Assembly: GCF_036226925.1 (NCBI RefSeq)
Contig: NZ_CP109031.1
Location: forward strand, 7,378,001-7,442,000
Origin: Streptomyces sp. NBC_00659
Lineage (GTDB): Bacteria; Actinomycetota; Actinomycetes; Streptomycetales; Streptomycetaceae
Direction of reading: 5' to 3'
Length of the DNA: 64,000 nt
Shown: piece by piece, positions 43,923-51,630 of the stretch
Position numbering within the stretch: position 1 is the first letter of the stretch
Layout of the letters: each line of letters begins with the position of its first letter
The notes under the pieces: model-generated
The model's database searches: none
What the model saw: only the letters and a program-made list of their open reading frames with translations
What the model was told of the DNA's origin: nothing
Translations under genes and position numbers: made by a program

Positions 43923-44978
43923 TCAGGCAACGGTGTCCACCGTCCTTCTGTCCCCGGCGTCGTCGACGGTGCGGGCCCGCTCCTCCAACTGTGCCGCCGC
44001 CTGCCGCCAGGCGGCGGCGAACTCACGGGCGGCGGCGGCCACCTGTCCCACCCAGTGCGGCGGGATCTGGTCCACCAGCTCGCCCCACCGGTTGCTTGCC
44101 ACCGCGTTGGTGTCCAGTAACCGCAGCAGGAAGCGGCCGTGATCGGTGAGGCGGACCGAGGGGTCCCGCTTCAGTGTGACGAGCGTCTTGGCCATGGCGA
44201 TCGAGGCGAGGCTGTCGGCCTCGTCGGCGGACGGGTCCTCGGCCGCGCCGGCCTGGCTGCCGCGACGGGCGGGCAGCAACGGGCTGGTGCCGTTCTGTAT
44301 TCGCTCACGAACATCACGGGCGGTGGCCAGGGAGAGGCCGCTCTCCCTGGCCACCGCCCGCAGGCTGGCGTCGGGGTGGGCCAGTACGTACTCGCCCGCG
44401 AGTTTGCGCCGCTCCGCGGTGTCCACGACCCGAGTCTTGCCGTCCAGACCGATGCGGACGTTCAACCGAAGAAGCGCATCACCCGAACGCCTGCGGATGG
44501 AGCCGACCGTCTTGGGCGACAGCCCCGCGGCGGTGGCGATCATCCGGTCCGACCACTCGGGATGGGATCGCATGATGCGCAGCGCGGCGGCGTTGCGGTC
44601 GGAACGGCTCAGCGGCAGACCGTGGTTGGCGTTGCGGCTGACGGCCAGCAGGAAGGCCTCGGCCGCGTCGCCGTCGAAGTACTGGACGTCGATGTGCGTC
44701 CGGCCCTTGAGCCGGGCGGCCCGCAGCCGGTGGACGCCGTCGATGACCCGCGAGGTGGCGCGGTGGACGATGATCGGCGGAAGGGGTGAGACGCATTGGG
44801 CGAGTTGCTGGACATGCTCCTCGTTCTCACCGGCCAGGCGCGGTGAGTCGTCGGTCACCAGCGCGTCGAGAGCGACCCGAACAACGGGGATCGTGTCTGC
44901 CTGGGCGTTCCAGAGTTCGGCCGAATCGCATGTTGCGGATGTTGGGGACGGAAGCCTCCTGGTTTCGGGCAGAGCCAT
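43923..44978 (-). CDS. StrR/NovG-family pathway-specific activator (ParB-like N-terminus)
   Basis: This 351-residue DNA-binding protein has the StrR layout: a ParB/Srx-like N-terminal domain (ALDALVTDDSPRLAGENEEH, PPIIVHRATSRVIDGVHRLR, FLLAVSRNANHGLPLS), a central helix-turn-helix (RMIATAAGLSPKTVGSIRRR), and a second one (SLRAVARESGLSLATARDVR). StrR-type proteins activate antibiotic clusters. I use the ATG at 44978, because GGAG lies seven bases before it; the ATG two codons earlier is too close. Codon 287 is TTA (44118-44120), predicting bldA dependence. A matching StrR-type site is at 54506-54534. Confidence 0.9.
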   Translation of the reverse strand: MALPETRRLPSPTSATCDSAELWNAQADTIPVVRVALDALVTDDSPRLAGENEEHVQQLAQCVSPLPPIIVHRATSRVIDGVHRLRAARLKGRTHIDVQYFDGDAAEAFLLAVSRNANHGLPLSRSDRNAAALRIMRSHPEWSDRMIATAAGLSPKTVGSIRRRSGDALLRLNVRIGLDGKTRVVDTAERRKLAGEYVLAHPDASLRAVARESGLSLATARDVRERIQNGTSPLLPARRGSQAGAAEDPSADEADSLASIAMAKTLVTLKRDPSVRLTDHGRFLLRLLDTNAVASNRWGELVDQIPPHWVGQVAAAAREFAAAWRQAAAQLEERARTVDDAGDRRTVDTVA

Positions 44979-44994
44979 TCTCATTCTCCTTTTT

Positions 44995-45007
44995 CAACGA
45001 TCCGTTG
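44995..45007 (-). promoter_or_regulatory. short palindrome overlapping the leader of the StrR-like gene
   Basis: CAACG-ATC-CGTTG lies 17 bases upstream of the proposed start, next to the ribosome binding site. It could be an operator or a small leader hairpin that affects translation. Confidence 0.35.
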
Positions 45008-45398
45008 TACTGGGGTGAACAGATATGAGATGGACACGCGGGCCGGAGGGCGGTACCGCGGGGACGACCGCGCGGTACCGTCCGATCCGACTGGGTGTAT
45101 GGGTGCCGCTCAGCCGCTCAGGCCGGGAGCGTGGTTGCACCGACAGCGCGAGGGCATGGGAAACCGGGCCGCCCGCGAGGCATGCCGCGGTGAGATCGCC
45201 GCGAGGAACGGGCGTGCCGGGAATGGATTGGGCCGGGCATCCGGCCACAACGCATGACCACTTCGTGTGCGTGCCATGTAGGTCAGCCCCCCGTTGGCTT
45301 AGAACCTGCTGGGCAGAATATCCGCCCCGATCGGTGCGTCAACAACCGATAACGGGCCAGATGGGCTCGGTGGATCTGTGCGACACGGTCGAGGGCCG
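45008..45398. other. 390-base gap upstream of the StrR-like gene
   Basis: No convincing gene is seen. The stretch probably holds the promoter of the StrR-like activator (minus strand). A perfect 9-bp inverted repeat, GGTACCGCG (45052-45060) and CGCGGTACC (45071-45079), has a 10-base loop and could be an operator or a hairpin. An 80-codon open frame at 45015-45257 has no recognisable domain. Confidence 0.45.
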
Positions 45399-45764
45399 TC
45401 AGCTGGTGGGCGGACGGAACTCCGGCTGGTCGATGATGCGCAGCCAGCTGCCGTCGGGCTGTCGGCGGACCACCTGGGCGCGAGCGCCCGAACCGTCCTT
45501 CGGTGGTGTGGCGGTCAGGGCGATGTCGCCGCAGACGAGAGTCGGAAGCGGCTCCTCCGCCTCGAAGTGGGGCGCGTGGGTGAGCACCTTCTCCCACAGC
45601 TCGCGAATGGCCTCCCGGCCCACTGTGGTGCTGCCGGCCGGGTAGGCCATCACCGCCCCCTCCTCGTACAGTGCGGCGAGGCCGGTGGCGTCACCGGCGT
45701 TGGCGCGTTCCACGAAGAGGCGGGTGAGATCCTCCGGCTTCAGGGCCTTCTCGTTCTCGGGCAC
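45399..45764 (-). CDS. SnoaL/YybH-like (NTF2 fold) protein
   Basis: This 121-residue cone-fold protein has LFVERANAGDATGLAALYEE, GAVMAYPAGSTTVGREAIRE, CGDIALTATPPKDGSGARAQ and VRRQPDGSWLRIIDQPEF, the pattern of the YybH/SnoaL group. Members include polyketide cyclases and small hydrolases; PhzA/B, encoded later in the window, shares the same fold but this protein is not closely related to it. The GTG start has AGGAAAGG upstream. It diverges from the LysR gene with a palindrome between, so it may be the LysR target. Confidence 0.83.
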   Translation of the reverse strand: MPENEKALKPEDLTRLFVERANAGDATGLAALYEEGAVMAYPAGSTTVGREAIRELWEKVLTHAPHFEAEEPLPTLVCGDIALTATPPKDGSGARAQVVRRQPDGSWLRIIDQPEFRPPTS

Positions 45765-45796
45765 GACGTTCCTTTCCTGGGACCGAATTCCGGCCT

Positions 45797-45816
45797 GCCA
45801 ATGTTCTAACGTTGGC
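45797..45816. promoter_or_regulatory. imperfect palindrome, LysR-type operator candidate
   Basis: GCCAATGTTCTAACGTTGGC is dyad-symmetric except at one pair and the centre. It lies between the divergent SnoaL-like and LysR genes, about 30 bases from the SnoaL-like start and 50 from LysR. It fits the activation site of a LysR regulator. Confidence 0.5.
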
Positions 45817-45847
45817 TCATATCAAGTCCAATCAATCATCCCGATCG

Positions 45848-45863
45848 CCTCTATAATCAGAGG
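45848..45863 (+). promoter_or_regulatory. LysR promoter: consensus -10 inside a palindrome, leaderless start
   Basis: TATAAT (45852-45857) lies eight bases before the LysR ATG at 45866, so transcription should start at or near the start codon. The box is embedded in CCTCT-N6-AGAGG (45848-45852 and 45859-45863), so a protein bound there would block RNA polymerase. This suggests autorepression. Confidence 0.6.
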
Positions 45864-45865
45864 TT

Positions 45866-46786
45866 ATGGAGCTCAGGCAGCTAAAATATTTCCTGGCCGT
45901 GGCAGAGGAATCCAACTTCACCCGGGCCGCCGAGCGCGTGCATGTCAGCCAGCCAGGGATCAGTGCTCAGATCCGCCAGTTGGAGAACAGCCTGGGCACG
46001 ACCCTCATCGACCGGTCCGGCCGCAGCGCGGGACTCACCGCGGTGGGAGAGGTGGCCTTCCACCACGCACGCGCGGTGCTGGCCGCCGTGGAGGCGCTCC
46101 GGCACGCCGTGGACGAGATGAACGGACTGGTGCGCGGTCGGCTGGTCGTCGGCATGGTGACAGCGTGTACGGTCACGCCGCTGTTCGAAGCGTTGGCGAG
46201 CTTCCATCTGGCCCACCCCGGGGTCGAGATCAGCCTCGTCGAGGACGATTCCGCCAAGCTGGTCGACTACGTCCGTGAGGGAACCGTCGACCTCGCGCTG
46301 ATCGGCGCGGCCGGCCGGGCGCCGGAGGACCTGGACGGACAGCAGGTGATCAGCGAGGCGATCGTCGCCGCGGTGCCGCCCGGGCATCCGCTGGCCTCGG
46401 AGGACGGCGTGACCCTCGCCGAACTGAGCGCCTACCCCGTCATCTGCCTGCCCAAGGGCACCGGCATCCGGGCCGTGCTGGACCAGGCGTCGGCCGCACG
46501 AGGCCTGACGCCCACCGTGGCCCTGCAGGCCAGCGCGCCGGGCGCGGTGGTCCATCTCGCCGAGCGCGGACTGGGCGTGGCGGTTCTGTCCGAATCCATG
46601 CTTGCCCAGCACCCGCAGTTGCGGACCGTGCCCATCACCGACGCCGACATCGCCGCGGTGCTGGCCCTGGTCTCCGCGCCCACCAAGAGCCCGGCGCTGC
46701 GCGAACTGCTCGTGCACTGCCAGGATTCCTTCGGGGCTCCGGCGGACAAGGGCCTGGTCTCGGCCGGCAAGACCGCCGCCGACTGA
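45866..46786 (+). CDS. LysR-family transcriptional regulator
   Basis: This 306-residue regulator has an N-terminal winged helix-turn-helix (LRQLKYFLAVAEESNFTRAA, then VSQPGISAQIRQLENSLGTT), a linker helix, and a periplasmic-binding-like ligand domain (LVVGMVTACTVTPLFEALAS, then HPGVEISLVEDDSAKLVDYV). It lies within the phenazine region, divergent from a SnoaL-like gene and convergent with an MFS exporter gene. The ligand is unknown; a phenazine intermediate is a fair guess. A very strong terminator follows. Confidence 0.93.
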   Translation: MELRQLKYFLAVAEESNFTRAAERVHVSQPGISAQIRQLENSLGTTLIDRSGRSAGLTAVGEVAFHHARAVLAAVEALRHAVDEMNGLVRGRLVVGMVTACTVTPLFEALASFHLAHPGVEISLVEDDSAKLVDYVREGTVDLALIGAAGRAPEDLDGQQVISEAIVAAVPPGHPLASEDGVTLAELSAYPVICLPKGTGIRAVLDQASAARGLTPTVALQASAPGAVVHLAERGLGVAVLSESMLAQHPQLRTVPITDADIAAVLALVSAPTKSPALRELLVHCQDSFGAPADKGLVSAGKTAAD

Positions 46787-46804
46787 AACCGCTTCGCCGT
46801 CGCG

Positions 46805-46848
46805 CGTATGCCGTCGGCGCCGACCGGAGTCGGCGCCGACGGCATACG
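46805..46848. terminator. strong bidirectional terminator between LysR and MFS genes
   Basis: A perfect 19-bp stem (46805-46823 with 46830-46848; arm CGTATGCCGTCGGCGCCGA) closes a 6-base loop between two convergent genes. Confidence 0.92.
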
Positions 46849-46865
46849 TCGTTGAGGAGTCGGGG

Positions 46866-48431
46866 TCAGCGCTCCGCGGCCACCGTCGCGGGGCTGTCCG
46901 CGTCCGGCGCGGGGGCCTTCGGAGCCTGCGCGGCCTGGAAGTCGGCAGCCCGGATCAGCACCAGGGACAGCAGGCCGCCCAGCAGCGCGAGTCCGGCCGA
47001 GATGGTGAGCAGGGTGTTCAGACCGTCGACGTAGCCGTCGACGGCGAGCCGCTTCACGGTCTCCCGCTGTGCCTCGGGCACCAGTGCCACGGCCTGGTCG
47101 GTCTCGCCTCCCCGTACCAGGGCGGCGAGCTGGTCGCTGCGCTCGCCCACCCCCGGGACACCCGCCAGACCGTCGCGGAGACGGTCGCTGATGATCACGG
47201 CGAAGGTGGAACCGAGGACCGCGACACCGGTGCTCACGCCGAGTTGCCGGAAGGTGCCGCTGACACCCGAGGCCATCCCGGAGCGGGAGAAGTCGACGAC
47301 GCCCACCGCGGTGGAGGCGAGCGGCGGGTTCACCAGACCGGCGCCGACACCGCCCAGCACCAGGCCGGGGATGAAGTGCTCCCAGCCGGTGTTCTCGTCG
47401 ACCCCGCCCATCAGCAGCAGGGCCGCGCCGACCATGAGCAGCCCGACGCCGATCAGGAAGCGGGCCGGGATCTTCGCGCTGACGCGGCCGGCCACCAGTG
47501 AGGCCACCAGCATCGACAGTGAGGCGGCCAGCAGTCGTACACCGGTCTCCAGGGACGAGTACTGGAGCACTTCCTGGAAGTAGATGGCCAGGAAGAGGAA
47601 CATCGCGAACAGCGAGCCGTTCATGGAGAACGCCGCGATGGACCCGCCGACGAAGGTCGGGATGCGGAACAGCTTCAGGTCGAACATCGGCTGCTCGACC
47701 CGTGATTCGACCACGAGGAAGGCCAGTAGCAGCACGGCGCCGACGATCAGGAACGTCAGCGCGCGTGAATCGCTCCAGCCGTCCTCACCGGCGAGGATCA
47801 GCCCGTAGACGAGGGTGGCCAGGCCCGCGGTGAGCAGGACGAAGCCGGGCCAGTCCAGCCGGCGGGCGAACGGCGACTTGGCCTCGTCCACCCGCAGCGA
47901 GATGATCAGGGCGACCAGGATGCCGACCGGCACGTTGATCAGGAAGATCCCCCGCCAGCTGATGCCGCTGGAGATGAGACCGCCGGCCACCGGGCCGATC
48001 GCGGAGGCGAGACCGGTGACCATGCCCCAGACTCCGAACGCCATGCCGCGTTCCTTGCCCTCGAAGCCGCCCGCGAGCAGTGCCAGGCCGGTCGCGAACA
48101 TCACCGAGCCGCCGACGCCCTGGAGGACCCGGGCGAGGACCAGCATCAGCGGCGACTGCGCCATGCCGCACAGCAGCGACGCGAGCGTGAAGAGGACGAC
48201 GCCGATCGAGTAGAGCCGCTTGCGGCCGAACCGGTCCGCGATCGTCCCGCTCGTCAGCAGCAGGGCCGCCAGCGCCAGCGCGTAACCGTCGATCACCCAC
48301 TGGAGGTCGGCGAAGCTGGCCTCCAGGTCTTTCTGGATGTCGGGCATCACGACGTAGACGATGGTGGTGTCGAGCAGGAGCATGAACGTCCCGCCACACA
48401 CCCCCAGCAGCGTCCACCATTTCTTATGCAT
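46866..48431 (-). CDS. MFS exporter, DHA2 (EmrB/QacA) family, likely phenazine efflux
   Basis: This 521-residue, 14-helix drug:H+ antiporter has LLLDTTIVYVVMPDIQ in helix 1, motif A GTIADRFGRKRLYSIG, motif C VTGLASAIGPVAGGLISSG and a C-terminal motif C-like half. It is directly followed upstream by an FAD-dependent oxidase gene on the same strand (47-base gap), so they probably share a transcript. Within a phenazine cluster the natural inference is export of, and self-protection against, the product. Confidence 0.92.
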   Translation of the reverse strand: MHKKWWTLLGVCGGTFMLLLDTTIVYVVMPDIQKDLEASFADLQWVIDGYALALAALLLTSGTIADRFGRKRLYSIGVVLFTLASLLCGMAQSPLMLVLARVLQGVGGSVMFATGLALLAGGFEGKERGMAFGVWGMVTGLASAIGPVAGGLISSGISWRGIFLINVPVGILVALIISLRVDEAKSPFARRLDWPGFVLLTAGLATLVYGLILAGEDGWSDSRALTFLIVGAVLLLAFLVVESRVEQPMFDLKLFRIPTFVGGSIAAFSMNGSLFAMFLFLAIYFQEVLQYSSLETGVRLLAASLSMLVASLVAGRVSAKIPARFLIGVGLLMVGAALLLMGGVDENTGWEHFIPGLVLGGVGAGLVNPPLASTAVGVVDFSRSGMASGVSGTFRQLGVSTGVAVLGSTFAVIISDRLRDGLAGVPGVGERSDQLAALVRGGETDQAVALVPEAQRETVKRLAVDGYVDGLNTLLTISAGLALLGGLLSLVLIRAADFQAAQAPKAPAPDADSPATVAAER

Positions 48432-48477
48432 CTGGGTTCCTTCTGATTGTCGAGCGGATCGGTCGGGGAGCGCGGTG

Positions 48478-49890
48478 CTACCGAGGGGCGTCGGCCGGCG
48501 GGATGTTGTGGTTGTGCCGCAGCAGGTTCGCTGGGTCCCACACCGCCTTCAGCCGCTGCAGCCGCCGGTAGTCGTCGGGGGAGTAGGCCATGGCCACCTG
48601 GTCGGGGGTGGCGTGGGCGCCGTAGAGGAAGTTGAGGGACCGTCCGGTGGTGAGCGGCGCCAGGGTGTCGGTCAGTCGGGTGTGGGCGGTCTGGACGGTG
48701 TCGGCCGTTTCCGGCGTGACCCGGTTGAGCACCGCGAGCAGGTAGGCGGCGTTCCGGTTGCCGACGCTGTTCGCCGGCTCGGGCGCGCGGCCCATGGCAC
48801 CGCCGAGTTGGCGCACCTCCACGATGCTGGTGACCGGTGCGTCGGGCCCGGTCAGGGACAGCACCCGGCGCACAGCGTCCGCGTCCAGCCCGCTGAGCAT
48901 CGCGTTGGTGCCGCTGTACCCGGCGGGTGGGACCGGGTCGTTGTGGATGGTGCCGGACTCGGTGTACGGCAGGATCCGCACGGTGTCGGCCAGTCGTGGG
49001 CCGAGGGCGCGCAGCGGTGCGACCAGGCGCTCGCCCTCGCCTGCCTCGCCGAGGAAGGCGATGCGCACGTGGACCACGTACCGGCCTCGCAGCGGCGGGG
49101 GAAGCGACGGCAGATCGGGCAGCGGGACCAGCGCGAGCGAGGAGGTCATCTCCTCGGGGACACCGGTGGTCCAGTCCAGCCAGGCGTTCATGACCTCCTC
49201 GGCCAGGGAGCCGTCGAAGTACAGAGCGCCGCCGTACAGCCGTTCCACGGGTACCAGGCCGACGTCCATGCCGGTGACGATGCCGAAGTTGTCCCGGCCG
49301 CCGCGCAGCGCCCAGAAGAGCTCGGGTTCGTGGTCCGCGTCGATCTCCCGCAGCCGGCCGTCCACGGTGACGGCACTGATCTGCCGGACATGGTCGGCGG
49401 CGTACCCGAACCGGCGGGCCAGCAGGCCCAGGCCGCCCCCAAGGGTGTAGGCCACCGCGCCGACGTGCGGCGCACTGCCGCTGAGCGGCGCCAGCCCGTG
49501 CCGGGCGGCGGCGGTCACCACCTGCTGCCAGGTCACTCCCGCGCCCACCCGGGCGGTACGGGAGGCCGGGTCGATCCGCACCTCGTTCATCCGACGGGTG
49601 CTGATCAGCACGCCCGTCCGGGCGGGTAGGGCCGGACTGTGCCCGGTCGCCTGCACACCGACCGGCAGGCCGTGCGCGGCGGCGAACTCCACCGCGAGCC
49701 GTACGTCCTCGTCGTCGACGGCGCCGACCACCAGGGCCGGGGCATGTGGCCGGAAGGTCTGGTAGCGGACGCGTTCCTCGTCGTAGCCGTCGTCGCCCGC
49801 AGCCAGGACCGGGCCGCGTACGCTCCCGGCGAGTTTGCTCGTCGCCGCCTGGTCGCCCCACGGGGCGTCGGTCCGGGGGTGAGGAGTCAC
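48478..49890 (-). CDS. FAD-dependent oxidase (PCMH/berberine-bridge-enzyme-like)
   Basis: This 470-residue oxidoreductase has a PCMH-type FAD domain: PALVVGAVDDEDVRLAVEFA, VGVQATGHSPALP with the His (H84) that binds FAD covalently in this family, and GGGLGLLARRFGYAADHVRQ. The C-terminal BBE motif is WDPANLLRHNHNI. The second attachment Cys of bicovalent enzymes is replaced by Ala in FGYAADHV, so only single covalent binding is expected. Such oxidases take hydride from alcohols or C-N/C-C bonds and reduce O2. Its role here may be a late oxidation of a phenazine side chain. Confidence 0.9.
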   Translation of the reverse strand: MTPHPRTDAPWGDQAATSKLAGSVRGPVLAAGDDGYDEERVRYQTFRPHAPALVVGAVDDEDVRLAVEFAAAHGLPVGVQATGHSPALPARTGVLISTRRMNEVRIDPASRTARVGAGVTWQQVVTAAARHGLAPLSGSAPHVGAVAYTLGGGLGLLARRFGYAADHVRQISAVTVDGRLREIDADHEPELFWALRGGRDNFGIVTGMDVGLVPVERLYGGALYFDGSLAEEVMNAWLDWTTGVPEEMTSSLALVPLPDLPSLPPPLRGRYVVHVRIAFLGEAGEGERLVAPLRALGPRLADTVRILPYTESGTIHNDPVPPAGYSGTNAMLSGLDADAVRRVLSLTGPDAPVTSIVEVRQLGGAMGRAPEPANSVGNRNAAYLLAVLNRVTPETADTVQTAHTRLTDTLAPLTTGRSLNFLYGAHATPDQVAMAYSPDDYRRLQRLKAVWDPANLLRHNHNIPPADAPR

Positions 49891-49913
49891 GCTGTGGGTT
49901 CCTTTCGTCGGAC

Positions 49914-49963
49914 GGATGGCGGCGCCGTCGAGGACGGGGGTGGCATCGACGGCGCCGCCATCC
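49914..49963 (-). terminator. strong hairpin after the leftward tailoring operon
   Basis: A perfect 18-bp stem (49914-49931 with 49946-49963; arm GGATGGCGGCGCCGTCGA) with a 14-base loop lies between the PPTase stop and the oxidase start. It would end the leftward six-gene operon before the oxidase-exporter pair, which then needs its own promoter in only about 25 bases, unless readthrough occurs. Confidence 0.8.
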
Positions 49964-50032
49964 GCTGTTCATGGTCGTGAGCGCTGAGCCAGAAGTCCAA
50001 GACCTAGTTTTTTGGTGCTGCCTAACTTTTGG

Positions 50033-50692
50033 TTATGGCGCGACGTCGCTGCGGGTATCCGCCGAGGTCCGAGGGCACCAGGGGCCGGACGACCCGCCGA
50101 CGCCGACCGCCACCGCGAAGGCGTAGGCCGGGGTGACGACGTCGTGTACCACTGCGTACCGACCCCCCGCCCGGGCCCACAGGCCGTCGCCGTACGACCG
50201 GAGCCGGACGCGCCAGAAGAGACCGCCGTGCGCCTCGTGGCAGTCCGTCAGCGCCTTGAACGCGGCCTCCTTCGCGGCGAACAGACGCCGCAGCTGCTCC
50301 CGGCCGCCGTCCGGCCACAGCAGTTCCCGCTCGGTGTCGTCGAGGAGGAACCGGTGCAGGCGCCGCTCGGGCAGCCGGAACTCCAGATCGACGCCGACCG
50401 CCCGCGCGCCCGGCGCGACGACGGCCACGGCCAGACCATGGGCGTGGGTGACGGAACCCGGGTAGCCGTCGGGGAAGACCGGGGCGCCGCTGCGGCGGCG
50501 GCCGACCACGGTCGTCGCGCTGCCCGCGCGCCGGAGCACCGTCCCGGCCGCGGCACGGCCGGCCCGATGCTGCGCGGCGGTGCTGTCCGCGGGGGTGACC
50601 GGGACGCTCTCCAGCAGGACCCGCTGGGGACGCCCGGGGCCCCCGAGCAGCCATTCGCTCGGGGGCCCCGTGGCCGTCGGCCGCTCAGTCAC
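50033..50692 (-). CDS. 4'-phosphopantetheinyl transferase (Sfp/EntD type)
   Basis: This 219-residue PPTase moves phosphopantetheine from CoA to a carrier-protein serine. Motifs in order are SVTHAHGLAVAVV, the Mg-binding GVDLE (100-104) and the FAAKEAAFKAL element with Lys141, Glu142 and Lys146. It is the last gene of the leftward operon and overlaps the hydrolase gene by eight bases (GTG start). The carrier protein three genes upstream (52470-52715) is the obvious target, so the operon supplies both carrier and activator. Confidence 0.92.
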   Translation of the reverse strand: MTERPTATGPPSEWLLGGPGRPQRVLLESVPVTPADSTAAQHRAGRAAAGTVLRRAGSATTVVGRRRSGAPVFPDGYPGSVTHAHGLAVAVVAPGARAVGVDLEFRLPERRLHRFLLDDTERELLWPDGGREQLRRLFAAKEAAFKALTDCHEAHGGLFWRVRLRSYGDGLWARAGGRYAVVHDVVTPAYAFAVAVGVGGSSGPWCPRTSADTRSDVAP

Positions 50693-51536
50693 CCGGCCCG
50701 GCCACCCGTTCGATGAACTTCACGACCTCCCGCTGGAACCACTCGGGCTCCTCGAGGAACGCCAGGTGGCCGCCGCGCGGCACGGTGACGGTCGTGGTGT
50801 CCGGGAAGAGCCTGGACATGTCCTCCACCGCGCTGGTGCTCAGCGAGAAGTCGTCGCCGCCCACGAAGAGCAACGTGGGCTGCTTCACCCGGGTCATGAT
50901 GTCCGGATCCAGCGGCGCCTTCACCGACACCGCCAGACCGGCCCGCAGCGACTCCACGGTGTGGATGCCGAGGAAGTTCTGCTTACGGCCCATGAACCCG
51001 ATCGGCCCGGCCGCCTCCACCGCCTCGTCGCCGGAGACCAGGGGGTACAACTGGTCGTAGAGAACGCCCAGTCCGTTGGTGTCGAGGGTCTTCAGCCAGG
51101 CTTTGGTGATCCTGCGCAGGCGCTGCGGCCCGTGCGGGCTCATCGCCGGTCCGGCCAGCACCAGCCCGTGGACCCGCTCGGGGTACGCCACGGCGAAGTC
51201 CCGGCAGACCAGGGTGGAGAACGAGGTGCCCACGAGCACCGCCTTCTCCAGGCCCAGGTGGTCGAAGAGGGCCTTCAGGTCGGTGATGTGGTCCTCCCAC
51301 ACCGGCTCGCCCACCTGGGGACCGGAGTCGCCCTGGCCGCGCAGGTCGTAGGAGGTCAGCCGCGCGGTCGAGGCCAGGCTCGCGGTGTACGACCGCCATG
51401 ACTTGCGGTCCATGAAGAAGTTGTTGACAAGGACCACGTCGGGGCCGGATCCGCGTCGTTCGTAGGTGAGCGACACCTCGTCGTTCACCCGGACCATGCC
51501 GGTCTCGATGGCGTCGTCCACGGTCGTGTTGGTCAT
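50685..51536 (-). CDS. alpha/beta-fold hydrolase with atypical nucleophile elbow
   Basis: This 283-residue protein has the fold order VVLVNNFFMDRKSWRS, TSYDLRGQGDSGPQ, elbow AVLVGTSFSTLVCRDFA, acidic FVGGDDFSLST and His in PRGGHLAFLEEPEWF. The elbow is GTSFS rather than GxSxG: the Gly after the Ser is replaced by Ser. The triad itself seems complete. Its place between the aminoacyl-ligase and PPTase genes suggests a thioesterase or acyltransferase that releases or transfers the carrier-bound acyl group. The start ATG has GAGG nine bases upstream. Confidence 0.85.
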   Translation of the reverse strand: MTNTTVDDAIETGMVRVNDEVSLTYERRGSGPDVVLVNNFFMDRKSWRSYTASLASTARLTSYDLRGQGDSGPQVGEPVWEDHITDLKALFDHLGLEKAVLVGTSFSTLVCRDFAVAYPERVHGLVLAGPAMSPHGPQRLRRITKAWLKTLDTNGLGVLYDQLYPLVSGDEAVEAAGPIGFMGRKQNFLGIHTVESLRAGLAVSVKAPLDPDIMTRVKQPTLLFVGGDDFSLSTSAVEDMSRLFPDTTTVTVPRGGHLAFLEEPEWFQREVVKFIERVAGPGD

Positions 51537-51630
51537 CGGTTCACCTCGGGCGGGAGCAGTCGGACGAAAGGGCGGCCCGATGGCCGGGCCGGACGGGCCG
51601 CGTTCCGCTGGGGTGCCGCGGCCGGGCGGC

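Noticed and set aside
45015..45257. 80-codon open frame upstream of the StrR-like gene
   Set aside because: It lacks a good ribosome binding site and any recognisable pattern, and overlaps a perfect inverted repeat more likely to be regulatory.
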